A stretch of DNA of 64,000 nucleotides from Viscum album (GCA_963277665.1 OY728133.1:389931962-389995961); one strand, 5' to 3'; positions 48,307-58,479 are shown, numbered from the stretch's first letter. Translations and numbers: made by a program. The notes: generated from the letters alone by a model not told the origin.

Positions 48307-49445
48307 GGAAGTTGGGTGACAACCCAACTTCCCTTGGGAGGTTAAGTGGGTGGTGGGGCCCACACGAACCCCACCCCTTCATATCCTCTAACCCCCCCCA
48401 ACTCACAATTCATGATGTAAACTTAGGTTATAACTTATGTCTTTAATAAGTGAGTTTAATTAAAGTTTTGAAATTCAAACTCTTGAATTTCAAAAGACTT
48501 AAGTTGTGTTAAGTTGTAAGATCATGCTTTAATTTTAATAAACTTAAGTTATAACTTAAGTTTTAATTGTGGGGAATTAAATGAAGAGGTTTGAATTTCA
48601 AACCTTTGGAATTCCAAACCCTTCTATTTAATTCAGTTTTTAGTTTCCTTTGCGGGTTGGCGTTTGCTGTGCGGAGAGGAAAAGAGGGAGGCTTCTTGTG
48701 AGTTCTTCCTCCACGACGAAGAACTCGGCGTCCTTCTTCCACGACGTCGGACTGCAACACGTTGGATTTCCTCCACGACGCCGCAACGCATCCTCTCCGC
48801 GGCGTGCTTTCCGCGGCGAACCTACGTCCGACGCCGCAACGCACTTTCCGCGACGTGCCTCTCGCGGCGAACCCACGTCCGTCTACCGCGACGCCATAAC
48901 CGCGATGCCGACGACGTCTTCTTCCGTGACGTCCGACCTCCGCGACGCTCGTCCTTCGCGGATCGTTGATGAGCTCCGCGAGCTTCCTTCAAGGTAGGGG
49001 TTGTTGAATATTGTTAATTTATTCCATTTCTTGCTCGTGGATCGCATGTCTACGTGAGGCTTTTGAATATTTTTATATAAGTGTTATTGTTAACGCGAAG
49101 GGGGCCGGACCGCACGAACACGGCCGAAACCCCCCCTCCATCGTTCTTGTTTATTTTTTTTGGATGGAAGCAAGTGGCGTGGTGCCGTCGCACCACGCGG
49201 ATGATCGTACTTTTATTTTACGCGGCGTCGTCGCGCCACGCCGAGGTAGAATCTTCAAGAACGCGACGCCGTCGCGCCGCGTTGAAAGGAATCAAGGTAC
49301 GACGAAAGGGGCGCGGTGCCGTCGCACCGCGCCGGACGACGAACACCGCGGCCGGTTCCGGGCCGCGGCGGAACGAGGAGACCGCGGCCGGTTCTAGGCC
49401 GCGACGGAAGAGAAGACCGGCGGCCGGGCCGCCGGCGTCGGAAGC
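48307..49445. repeat. String of perfect hairpins in the 5' LTR, part 1
   Basis: Exact inverted repeats seen: GGAAGTTGGGT/ACCCAACTTCC (48,307-48,332); gtggggcccac (48,353-48,363); TTTTGAAATTCAA/TTGAATTTCAAAA (48,466-48,495); a 24-bp perfect palindrome with arm AAACTTAAGTTA (48,540-48,563); GGTTTGAA/TTCAAACC (48,588-48,604); TTTGGAATTCCAAA (48,605-48,618); CGTGGTGC/GCACCACG (49,178-49,197); GGCGCGGTGC/GCACCGCGCC (49,310-49,333); CCGCGGCC/GGCCGCGG (49,346-49,368); CCGGCGGCC/GGCCGCCGG (49,417-49,435). Loops are 0-7 bases. The same set recurs in the 3' LTR. Confidence 0.9.
49074..49080 (+). promoter_or_regulatory. Possible LTR TATA box
   Basis: TATATAA within gaatatttttatataagtg, an AT-rich island between two GC-rich blocks, about 1.13 kb into the LTR, and identical in the 3' LTR. 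Position and context would suit a retrotransposon promoter, but no start site can be seen. Confidence 0.3.
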
Positions 49446-49454
49446 CGAAGGGGG

Positions 49455-49717
49455 GACCGGAATTTCCGGTCCCGTTTGAGAAAACCGGCCGGCCAGCTGG
49501 CCGGCCGGATGTCTTAAAAACCGGGGGAATTAATCCCCCGGCCAACCCTTAAAAACCCCCCTCTTTAAGAGGGGGGCGGTTCTTTGAAGAGAGGGGGGCA
49601 GCCGGCCCCCCGGTTTTGTCTCCAGCCGGCCCCCACGTGCGGGGGTCGTTTTATTTGCAAATGGCGCGGCACTTAGGCCGCGCCGCCAATCAAAGAAGCG
49701 GGGGGCTTAGCCCCCGC
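49455..49717. repeat. Contiguous palindrome battery in the 5' LTR, part 2
   Basis: Seven inverted repeats follow almost without gaps: GACCGGA/TCCGGTC (49,455-49,471); a 24-bp perfect palindrome with arm CCGGCCGGCCAG (49,485-49,508); CCGGGGGA/TCCCCCGG (49,521-49,541); CCCCCTCTT/AAGAGGGGG (about 49,557-49,575); CCCCC acgtgc GGGGG (49,631-49,645); GGCGCGGC/GCCGCGCC (49,663-49,684); GCGGGGG/CCCCCGC (49,698-49,717). Each has a different sequence, so this is not a tandem repeat. Confidence 0.92.
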
Positions 49718-49841
49718 GTGCAGCCAACCCGCGGCGACAAGCCGCCGCGGCTCCCCGCGCCGCCGCGCCGCCCCAGGGGGGGTCGGGCCGGGTCGGCCCG
49801 GACCCGGACCCCCCGTTTCGAACCTGTTCCGGTCTTTTGGC

Positions 49842-50395
49842 CATATCTTGAGCCTCGGACCTCCGAATGACGAACCGTCTGCGGCAACGCGATCCTTGGA
49901 TCGAGACGGTCGTTTCGGTATATCGCACTCAAGGTTTCGGATTACGTTGAGTTCGGCCGGGTTGGTTCGTTCACGAAACCAACCGGGCCCTCGGAGCGGA
50001 AACGCTCATATCTTGAGCTACGGACGTCCGAACGGCGTGCCGTCAGTTCTGATAAGTTCCTCTTAGTGAGACGGATCTTTTGGTATACTCCGCCCGAGGT
50101 TTGGACGCAGGTGGAGTACGGCCGGGTTGGTTCGTTCTCGAAACCAACCGGGCCCTCGGAGCTGAAACGCTCATATCTTGAGTTCCGGACGTCCGTTTGA
50201 CGTGCCGTCGACTTTGATGGAATCCTCTAAGTGGGACGGAACTTTTGACATACTCCGCCCGAGTTTTGGATACAGTTGAGATATGGCCGGGTTTGGTTCG
50301 CTCACGAAACCAACCGGGCCCTCGGGACGAAAAGGCTAATAACTCACAGACCGGGCGTCCGATTGACGCGCCGTCTGTTACGTTGAGACTCCTTT
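49842..50395 (+). repeat. 165-bp tandem repeat with a hairpin in each unit (5' LTR)
   Basis: catatcttgag starts at 49,842, 50,007 and 50,172, with a worn fourth copy near 50,335, a period of 165. Each unit continues with c-ggac-tccga/gtt-gacg-gccgtc, a gacgga...ttttgg-atactccgcccgag phrase, and GGTTGGTTCG with CGAAACCAACC around a 4-7-base loop. Units differ by substitutions, so the amplification is older than the insertion. Confidence 0.9.
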
Positions 50396-50489
50396 GACGA
50401 AGCGGACGTATGTGGCACTTCTTCGTTGGACCTTGAGATACTTGGAGTATCGACCAGTAGCTCGTGGAGTGGACCCTCCCGGAGACGAG

Positions 50490-50985
50490 CGGGCGGGGGA
50501 GCGCTTGGGTGTAGCGGCGGACCCGTGGTACTTGACAGTGGTGGTGCGCTTGGATGCAGCAGCAGACCCTTGGCGGTGGAGCGCTTGGATGCAGCAGCAG
50601 ACCCTTGGCGGTGGAGCGCTTGGTTGTAGCGGCGGACCCGCGATACTCTACGGAGTGTGTGAGCTTGGTTATAGCGACAGACCCGCGACGGTGGAGACGT
50701 GCGTGCGGAGTTCGGAGACCGTGTAGCCGACTGAGACCTGACGACTGCTTGACCGATTCGACTTGGAGTGAGTCGACTAGCCCAGTGGACGGAGCGCCCG
50801 GTATTTGGCGGCAGACCCACGGCGGACGAAGCGCCTGGTAGTTGGCAGCAAACCCGCGGTACTCGACAGGAGGAGTACCTCAGTAGGCTATTTGGGTGAG
50901 CGCCCGGTATTTGGCAACAGACCCTCAGCGGACGGAGCGCCCGATAGTTGGCCGCAAACCCGCAGTACTCGACAGGAGGAGTACC
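50490..50985 (+). repeat. 36-37-bp and larger repeats in the 5' LTR
   Basis: Units built on gagcgcttggatgcagcagc + agacccttggcggtg occur at about 50,498, 50,549, 50,577 and 50,614, with looser copies to 50,690. Next a two-part unit (gagcgcccggtatttggcgg; tagttggcagcaaacccgc; gtactcgacaggaggagtac) occurs twice at 50,791-50,885 and 50,905-50,990. Confidence 0.85.
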
Positions 50986-51155
50986 TCAGCAGTCTTAGGT
51001 TAGTGAGCAGTACCTCGGAGTCGTGACAGGACCACTGTACACTCTAGAGACGGAGCTCTTCAGTAGATACGGTTTCGATAATAAAAATCCTGGTTTGAGC
51101 TGAGTCATTGATCTTTGTGTTTCCTCATGATTGAGATGGGTCGCTTGATAACTTA

Positions 51156-51695
51156 GGTATATGTATGGGCATATACCTGGGTAATAGTTATCCGTTGATT
51201 TCATAAACTTGTTATAAATCGTGTGGACTTGTACTGTTATCCTATGTGGATTTTACTGTTTACTCTTCTTTGTGGAATGGATTGTTCTTGGGCTCGTGTT
51301 GGAGCCGAACGGAAATTGGTGACATAGGTATATGTATGGGCATATACCTAATCAATACTGGATGTTACTTCGTGATTGTTACTTTTCTTCGTGGTTTATC
51401 CTTTGTGGATTTGAGAGACCTTCAGGGGTCTCGGGGTCCCTACTGAGTAGCTTATACTCACCCCTGCACGGGCTTTGCCCGCACTTCGTTGTGTTGGTTG
51501 CAGACGACGGACAACGCTGACTGTGGATGAGGCTTTCGAAGTAGGTCGGTACCCGGAGGAGGACCACTGAGCGGGACGTGCTCGGAGCGGACAGTTGGAC
51601 CCGAGGAGTTGTGAGCTATCTGTACCTACCCTTCAGGTAGGATCTGTGGTGGACGATCCAGGAGCTGAGCCATCTGTACCTACCCTTCAGGTAGG
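51156..51695 (+). repeat. Paired small hairpins near the 5' LTR end
   Basis: The inverted repeat GGTATATG tatggg CATATACC occurs twice (51,156-51,177; 51,327-51,348). CCTACC cttc GGTAGG-type hairpins occur twice within ctgtacctacccttcaggta (about 51,619 and 51,680). Confidence 0.85.
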
Positions 51696-51977
51696 AATCG
51701 AGGAGGACGTCCCAGGAGCCGCTTGTACTTTCAGTTGCTGTTTTCCCTTTCGAGTTGTACTTTACTTTCAGTTGGGCTTGTATTCCGGCCCCCTTTACTT
51801 TTCTGCACTTGTAGTTACTTTCCGCTTGCTGACTCTGTGGTGGTTGTTACTTATAAAGGCAATGCCTTCCCTGTTTACCGGGATTATACGGCTTGGTGCT
51901 AGTCGCCAGCCCCTGGCCTATGGAAGGCGGGCTTGGGGTAGTCACGGCACGGGCCCCGAGGTCGGGTCGTGACAAAT

Positions 51978-51989
51978 TGGTATCAGAGG
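51978..51989 (+). promoter_or_regulatory. Primer-binding site of the young gypsy derivative
   Basis: TGGTATCAGAGG, preceded by aat, directly after the 5' LTR; it pairs with initiator Met tRNA except for the last base. Confidence 0.92.
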
Positions 51990-52146
51990 CGGTCGGTTCT
52001 ACCGCAGACTCTGATCTTTTTTTTCTATGTGAAGCAATAGTGTTTAGTGTATTGAGTGTGGTTATCAGTCCAGGGAGTCCAGTGTTGGTGCGGCGGCCGA
52101 CGAATCCGTACACCAGGACCCTGACTTCTGATTTCCGACTTAATGC

Positions 52147-53280
52147 ATGAAAACACTGATTGCGTGTGTGTTTCCCAAAAGGTTTAAAGTCAGCTCAAAC
52201 CAGGTCAGCTCACCAGGTATAATCTTTGACCATGACACAACTGTTCAGGATGTCACCATGCAGATAGTTAGCTGGAGTTCCGAGAGAGTTCTCGATGATG
52301 GCCCACCGAGCAGCGAGACTCCGGTGCAGGGCCCTTTTTCAGTGTTGGCACCTTCGGGTGGTGTACCAGCAGCACCACCACCCGTTAGGTAGCATATGCC
52401 ACTAGCTGACGGTGCACGCTAGCAGAGCGCGATGCACGAGTTCCAGCAGTAGAGGCCTCTGAGGATACGAGGCGAGACAGATTTCCCAGGCAGCAGTGGA
52501 CTGGATGGAGGCGATTGCTAGAGTTCTACGCCTAGCTTGGATACTAGTAGAGAGGATGATGATCTTATCTCCTGGTGTTTCCCGTGAGTGACCATGAAGT
52601 TGGTCCTTTTAGTAATGAGACTTCGGTACGCGAACCGATACCTGGGATAGTACCTACAGGTAGTGCGCCAGCTATGTCACTACCTGTTAGTCAACAGACA
52701 CTACCGGCGGTACCGGTAGTAGAGACTCACAGGCTTAGTGCCTTACATATGTTTTAGCACCAGATATCCCTCAAGTTTCGAGGTGAGCCTGACTCGTAGG
52801 CGGCTGAGGACTGGCTTGAGGAGGTGGTTGTGAGTTTTCTGGAGCTAATACAGCTTTGACAGTACGACATGTCGGAAGCAGAGCACTCAACGTGGCTTAC
52901 CAATCAATCTTGGTACTCGTTGGTTACGTTGAGATCAGTTCTTTAGACTCGAACTTCTGAGCGAAGTGTGTCTAAAGGACATCCGAACCATTTCTTTTCC
53001 TCTATACATTCCTACCTATGTTAGGATGCTAGAGAGAACCTTTGTGGTTGTGAACGTTAGCAGAGAAAGGCAGGAAACTAGCGCCAGTATCAGAGACTCG
53101 GGCGTGTAAAATGTTTCAGGAGGAGAAAGTGCTAAGGACAGATGAATCTGCAGGGTAGAAGACGTGGAAGCAGATCTTGGAGAGCAGCATGTGGTGGTGT
53201 ACTTTTCGACATGTTACGACCACCCGACTTAGTAGTCCCCGTCAGGCTCAGGGAGCAAGAGGGCTGGGGAGGAGAATAGC
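52147..53280 (+). pseudogene. gag: gag relic of the young gypsy derivative
   Basis: In one frame with stops, 52,765-52,850 reads LKFRGEPDS*AAEDWLEEV, the start of the gypsy gag domain (F-G--DP--AE-WL), followed by FLELIQL and, after shifts, RMLERTFVVV near 53,025. A Ser/Pro/Val-rich stretch of about 60 codons (52,575-52,757) precedes it, as is usual at gag N-termini. The C-terminal zinc knuckle was not found. Stop codons in a copy whose LTRs are only about 1% apart show that this gag was already dead when the element inserted or that its template was defective. Confidence 0.7.
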
Positions 53281-53800
53281 TGCATTGCGGTCAAGGAGTG
53301 TGACCCAGGAGCTCTAAGAATTATTCGGGGTACTAATTATGTCTACTACGAGCTGCCATATCTATAGACATAGGAACCAATCATTCTACCCTTCCACGAA
53401 TCATGTCCCAGACCTTGAGGTTCCGGGTAAGCCGTAGACTTGACCCTCACGTCTGGAGATACCTTTGGGAGGAGACTCGATGATCACACTTACGCCGACG
53501 GTGTGATTTGACCTCGAGGCGAGAGTTTCGGTTGGAATCTCTTGGTGGCAGCGTAGAGGCCTTACAACGTTGATCTGGGTATGGTTTTGATTCACAAATC
53601 ATACCCCGGTTGACTGTTTTAGGCAAACGTCGGAATGGGTTTTCCTTGGTCGGCGAAAAGGAAACCCTGGGCAACACTTGTTAAACTCAGGCATAAGAGG
53701 GTGTGGCCGATCACTCTTGAGTTGGTCAACCCTACCCTTGTGGCAGCAGGAGTTTTGAGTTTCAGTTCTAACCTAAAAAGGGAAACCTCTTGAATTCGAG
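53281..53800 (+). other. Deletion-junction region of the interior
   Basis: Between the gag relic and the integrase C-terminus, where protease, RT, RNase H and the integrase core should be, there are about 0.5 kb without a recognisable domain. Minus-strand open stretches here (53,401-53,677) have no support. Confidence 0.5.
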
Positions 53801-54250
53801 GGTGACGAACACGTTCTTATACGGTCTCAACCCGATGAGGTTTCGGAGATGTGGCCGAGGCGGCATGTTATCTCTGAAGTTCGATGGACCCTTTTGATCT
53901 TCAGCAGGGTAGGTGAGGAGGTTTACCGCTTGACCCTACCACCTCAGTCGCACCGGGTGCATAATGTCCACCACGTGTCTCAGCTGTGGAGATACGTGTA
54001 TGTTTCTTCACACGTCATCGACCCCGGGGAGTTGGACGTCGATGACAGGGCGACAAGCACAGAGGTTCTAGTAGAGATCGAGGATCGACAGGAGCAGGAT
54101 CTACGTGAATGGTTGCTTCCTCTGGGGTGCTTCTCGGGTAGCACGAGATCTTCAGGTGAGCATATGGGAGCGTAAAGCTCAGTTGCGTGCTCAGTACTAC
54201 CTTGTTTCCCTTAAGTGTGAGTTGAAGCTTTACGGGGACGTAAAGCCCTG
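53801..54250 (+). pseudogene. Ty3/gypsy integrase C-terminal relic
   Basis: An open stretch from 53,849 to 54,175 contains ILRVGE-like text (FSRVGEEVYRLTLPPQSH), HNVHHVSQLWRYV, SSHVIDPGELDVDDRA and VEIEDRQEQDLRE. These match the gypsy integrase C-terminus (RVGEVAYRLALPP... VHxVFHVSxLRKYxxDPSHVI... VxIxDRxxxxLRxxxIPLVKV). After a frameshift, WERKAQLRAQYY (about 54,148-54,185) matches the final WExxxxMRxxYPxLF segment. Substitutions include F to H in VFHVS and R to W in LRRY. The protein would help target integration, but nothing upstream of it survives. Confidence 0.85.
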
Positions 54251-54262
54251 AGGTGGGAGTAA
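54251..54262 (+). promoter_or_regulatory. Polypurine tract of the young gypsy derivative
   Basis: AGGTGGGAGTAA immediately precedes TGTAAAGACCC of the 3' LTR. Confidence 0.85.
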
Positions 54263-55780
54263 TGTAAAGACCCGTAAAATTCAAGGGAAATTTTTTCTTA
54301 ATTTTCTTTGGAATTTTAAAAGAGCGTTGTTTCAGACGGCACCTGATTCCGAGGCCCGGAGTGCCCGGAATCATTTTCCGAAGTTTGGCTCGGGTACGTT
54401 CAGTGAACGAACGAGCGGGTTTTCCTAACTTTTGATCCGGTGCTCGGAATTGAAATCTGAGGGCACCGATGAACTCGTAGCGCCGATATTCGCTTAAGGA
54501 GACCTTTCCCGAAGTTGCGTTTACACGAGGGGAGTTGTAAAAAAAATAAAATTGTGAATGTTAAAATAAAAATTTAACTTCAATTTTTATTTTTATCTTC
54601 CTTAAGTGTTTTTATCCTTTGGGTGGAAGTTGGGTGACAACCCAACTTCCCTTGGGAGGTTAAGTGGGTGGTGGGGCCCACACGAACCCCACCCCTTCAT
54701 ATCCTCTAACCCCCCCCCCCCCCCAACTCACAATTCATGATGTAAACTTAGGTTATAACTTATGTCTTTAATAAGTGAGTTTAATTAAAGTTTTGAAATT
54801 CAAACTCTTGAATTTCAAAAGACTTAAGTTGTGTTAAGTTGTAAGATCATGCTTTAATTTTAATAAACTTAAGTTATAACTTAAGTTTTAATTGTGGGGA
54901 ATTAAATGAAGAGGTTTGAATTTCAAACCTTTGGAATTCCAAACCCTTCAATTTAATTCAGTTTTTAGTTTCATTTGCGGGTTGGTGTTTGCTGTGCGGA
55001 GAGGAAAAGAGGGAGGCTTCTTGTGAGTTCTTCCTCCACGACGAAGAACTCGGCGTCCTTCTTCCACGACGTCGGACTGCAACACGTTGGATTTCCTCCA
55101 CGACGCCGCAACGCATCCTCTCCGCGGCGTGCTTTCCGCGGCGAACCTACGTCCGACGCCGCAACGCACTTTCCGCGACGTGCCTCTCGCGGCGAACCCA
55201 CGTCCGTCTACCGCGACGCCATAACTGCGATGCCGACGACGTCTTCTTCCGTGACGTCCGACCTCCGCGACGCTCGTCCTTCGCGGATCGTTGATGAGCT
55301 CCGCGAGCTTCCTTCGAGGTAGGGGTTGTTGAATATTGTTAATTTATTCCATTTCTTGCTCGTGGATCGCATGTCTACGTGAGGCTTTTGAATATTTTTA
55401 TATAAGTGTTATTGTTAACGCGAAGGGGGCCGGACCGCACGAACACGGCCGAAACCCCCCCTCCATCGTTCTTGTTTATTTTTTTTTGGATGGAAGCAAG
55501 TGGCGTGGTGCCGTCGCACCACGCGGATGATCGTACTTTTATTTTACGCGGCGCCGTCGCGCCACGCCGAGGTAGAATCTTCAAGAACGCGACGCCGTCG
55601 CGCCGCGTTGAAAGGAATCAAGGTACGACGAAAGGGGCGCGGTGTCGTCGCACCGCGCCGGACGACGAACACCGCGGCCGGTTCCGGGCCGCGGCGGAAC
55701 GAGGAGACCGTGGCCGGTTCCAGGCCGCGGCGGAAGAGAAGACCGGCGGCCGGGCCGCCGGCGTCGGAAGCCGAAGGGGG

Positions 55781-56043
55781 GACCGGAATTTCCGGTCCCG
55801 TTTGAGAAAACCGGCCGGCCAGCTGGCCGGCCGGATGTCTTAAAAACCGGGGGAATTAATCCCCCGGCCAACCCTTAAAAACCCCCCTCTTTAAGAGGGG
55901 GGCGGTTCTTTGAAGAGAGGGGGGCAGCCGGCCCCCCGGTTTTGTCTCCAGCCGGCCCCCACGTGCGGGGGCCGTTTTATTTGCAAATGGCGCGGCACTT
56001 AGGCCGCGCCGCCAATCAAGGAAGCGGGGGGCTTAGCCCCCCC
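55781..56043. repeat. Palindrome battery, 3' LTR copy
   Basis: Second copy of 49,455-49,717 with the inverted repeats preserved. Differences fall mostly in loops or flanks, e.g. a ggtcg/ggccg change after the acgtgc hairpin. Confidence 0.9.
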
Positions 56044-58258
56044 GTGTGCAGCCAACCCGTGGCGACAAGCCGCCGCGGCTCCCCGCACCACCGCGCCGCC
56101 GCGCCGCCCCAGGGGGTGGTCGGGCCGGGTCGGCCCGGACCCGGACCCCCCGTTTCGAACCTGTTCCGGTCTTTTGGCCATATCTTGAGCCTCGGACCTC
56201 CGAATGACGAACCGTCTGCAGCAACGCGATCCTTGGATCGAGACGGTCGTTTCGGTATATCGCACTCAAGGTTTCGGATTACTTTGAGTTCGGCCGGGTT
56301 GGTTCGTTCACGAAACCAACCGGGCCCTCGGAGCGGAAACGCTCATATCTTGAGCTACGGACGTCCGAACGGCGTGCCGTCAGTTCTGATAAGTTCCTCT
56401 TAGTGAGACGGATCTTTTGGTATACTCCGCCCGAGGTTTGGACGCAGGTGGAGTATGGCCAGGTTGGTTCGTTCTCGAAACCAACCGGGCCCTCGGAGCT
56501 GAAACGCTCATATCTTGAGTTCCGGACGTCCGTTTGACGTGCCGTCGACTTTGATGGAATCCTCTAAGTGGGACGGAACTTTTGACATACTCCGCCCGAG
56601 TTTTGGATACAGTTGAGATATGGCCGGGTTTGGTTCGCTCACGAAACCAACCGGGCCCTCGGGACGAAAAGGCTAATAACTCACAGACCGGGCGTCCGAT
56701 TGACGTGCCGTCTGTTACGTTGAGACTCCTTTGACGAAGCGGACGTATGTGGCACTTCTTCGTTGGACCTTGAGATACTTGGAGTATCGACCAGTAGCTC
56801 GTGGAGTGGACCCTCCCGGAGACGAGCGAGCGGGGGAGCGCTTGGGTGTAGCGGCGGACCCGTGGTACTTGACAGTGGTGGTGCGCTTGGATGCAGCAGC
56901 AGACCCTTGGCGGTGGAGCGCTTGGATGCAGCAGCAGACCCTTGGCGGTGGAGCGCTTGGTTGTAGCGGCAGACCCGCGATACTCTACGGAGTGTGTGTG
57001 CTTGGTTATAGCGACAGACCCGCGACGGTGGAGACGTGCGTGCGGAGTTCGGAGACCGTGTAGCCGACTGAGACCTGACGACTGCTTGACCGATTCGACT
57101 TGGAGTGAGTCGACTAGCCCAGTGGATGGAGCGCCCGGTATTTGGCGGCAGACCCACGGCGGACGGAGCGCCTGGTAGTTGGCAGCAAACCCGCGGTACT
57201 CGACAGGAGGAGTACCTCAGTAGGCTATTTGGGTGAGCGCCCGGTATTTGGCGACAGACCCTCAGCGGACGGAGCGCCCGGTAGTTGGCCGCAAACCCGC
57301 AGTACTCGACAGGAGGAGTACCTCAGCAGTCTTAGGTTAGTGAGCAGTACCTCGGAGTCGTGACAGGACCACTGTACACTCTAGAGACGGAGCTCTTCAG
57401 TAGATACAGTTTCGATAATAAAAATCCTGGTTTGAGCTGAGTCATTGATCTTTGTGTTTCCTCATGATTGAGATGGGTCGCTTGATAACTTAGGTATATG
57501 TATGGGCATATACCTGGGTAATAGTTATCCATTGATTTCTTAAACTTGTTATAAATCGTGTGGACTTGTACTGTTATCCTATGTGGATTTTACTGTTTAC
57601 TCTTCTTTGTGGAATGGATTGTTCTTGGGCTCGTGTTGGAGCCGAACGGAAATTGGTGACATAGGTATATGTATGGGCATATACCTAATCAATACTGGAT
57701 GTTACTTCGTGATTGTTACTTTTCTTCGTGGTTTATCCTTTGTGGATTTGAGAGACCTTCAGGGGTCTCGGGGTCCCTACTGAGTAGCTTATACTCACCC
57801 CTGCACGGGCTTTGCCCGCACTTCGTTGTGTTGGTTGCAGACGACGGACAGCGCTGACTGTGGATGAGGCTTTCGAAGTAGGTCGGTACCCGGAGGAGGA
57901 CCACTGAGCGGGACGTGCTCGGAGCGGACAGTTGGACCCGAGGAGTTGTGAGCTATCTGTACCTACCCTTCAGGTAGGATCCGTGGTGGACGATCCAGGA
58001 GCTGAGCCATCTGTACCTACCCTTCAGGTAGGAATCGAGGAGGACGTCCCAGGAGCCGCTTGTACTTTCAGTTGCTGTTTTCCCTTTCGAGTTGTACTTT
58101 ACTTTCAGTTGGGATTGTATTCCGGCCCCCTTTACTTTTCTGCACTTGTAGTTACTTTCCGCTTGCTGACTCTGTGGTGGTTGTTACTTATAAAGGCAAT
58201 GCCTTCCCTGTTTACCGGGATTATACGCCTTGGTGCTAGTCGCCAGCCCCTGGCCTAT

Positions 58259-58342
58259 GGAAGGCGGGCTTGGGGTAGTCACGACACGTGCCCCGAGGTT
58301 GGAAGGCGGGCTTGGGGTAGTCACGGCACGGGCCCCGAGGTC
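58259..58342 (+). repeat. 42-bp tandem duplication at the 3' LTR end
   Basis: ggaaggcgggcttggggtag...ccccgaggtt is followed by a second copy ending ccccgaggtc. The 5' LTR has one copy only. Because the two LTRs are synthesised from one template, this arose after insertion or was lost from the 5' LTR. Confidence 0.9.
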
Positions 58343-58358
58343 GGGTCGTGACACATAA

Positions 58359-58479
58359 ATCATAGAATATAATAACCACATTCAATATGTCCTTTTTGAA
58401 TATGAAACTACAATTATAAAACATTAAACTGATAATAAAAATTAATATAAAACAAAAAATAATAATAAAATCTAATATA
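58359..58479 (-). other. CACTA intron sequence right of the gypsy insertion
   Basis: AT-rich text ending at attacctgtac (58,487-58,497), which on the minus strand is a CAG|GTAAT splice donor. The insertion therefore probably lies in an intron of the TNP1-like gene. Confidence 0.45.

Larger units (their letters stand above)
47945..51974 (+). repeat. 5' LTR of the young gypsy derivative
   Basis: Starts TGTAAAGACCCGTAAAATTC and ends ggtcgggtcgtgaca. The first 700 bases are AT-rich, then about 48,640-51,700 is GC- and CpG-rich, unlike everything else in the window. Contents: a string of inverted repeats (48,307-49,717), 165-bp tandem repeats (49,842-50,395), 36-37-bp repeats (50,490-50,980) and paired small hairpins (51,156-51,695). 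Long overlapping open frames on both strands in the GC-rich part are a by-product of base composition. Confidence 0.93.
47945..58353 (+). mobile_element. Young Ty3/gypsy deletion derivative (LARD-like) with 4-kb LTRs
   Basis: Two long direct repeats (47,945-51,974, 4,030 bp; 54,263-58,353, 4,091 bp) flank a 2,288-bp interior with PBS and PPT. A perfect 5-bp target duplication cataa flanks it (47,940-47,944 and 58,354-58,358). By eye I count roughly forty substitutions between the LTRs, about 1%, so this is by far the youngest element here. The interior keeps only gag pieces and the integrase C-terminus; protease, RT, RNase H and the integrase core are absent, so movement would need proteins from a relative. 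The group is gypsy of Tekay/Del style by LTR length, the start TGTAAAGACCCG and the C-terminal phrases. Confidence 0.93.
54263..58353 (+). repeat. 3' LTR of the young gypsy derivative
   Basis: Near-identical to 47,945-51,974. It is 61 bp longer, mainly through a 42-bp duplication near its end (58,259-58,342), a longer poly-C run (15 against 8 C at about 54,710), and an extra ccgcgccg near 56,095. It holds the same palindrome battery (55,781-56,043), 165-bp repeats (about 56,175-56,735) and other arrays. Confidence 0.93.

Noticed and set aside
49485..49508. 24-bp GC palindrome as a bacterial-type terminator or operator
   Set aside because: The context is a plant LTR, the palindrome is one of many in a row, and no prokaryotic gene is nearby.
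50344..50820. 158-codon open frame on the minus strand (and overlapping frames of 100-150 codons on both strands at 48.6-51 kb and 55-57.2 kb)
   Set aside because: They overlap in several frames in the GC-rich repeat part of an LTR, contain the short tandem repeats, and have no domain. High GC lowers stop frequency. Being present in both LTRs is expected and is not evidence of selection.
53401..53677. Minus-strand open frames in the interior of the young gypsy derivative
   Set aside because: Antisense to the gag/integrase relics, no domain, in a region of higher GC.
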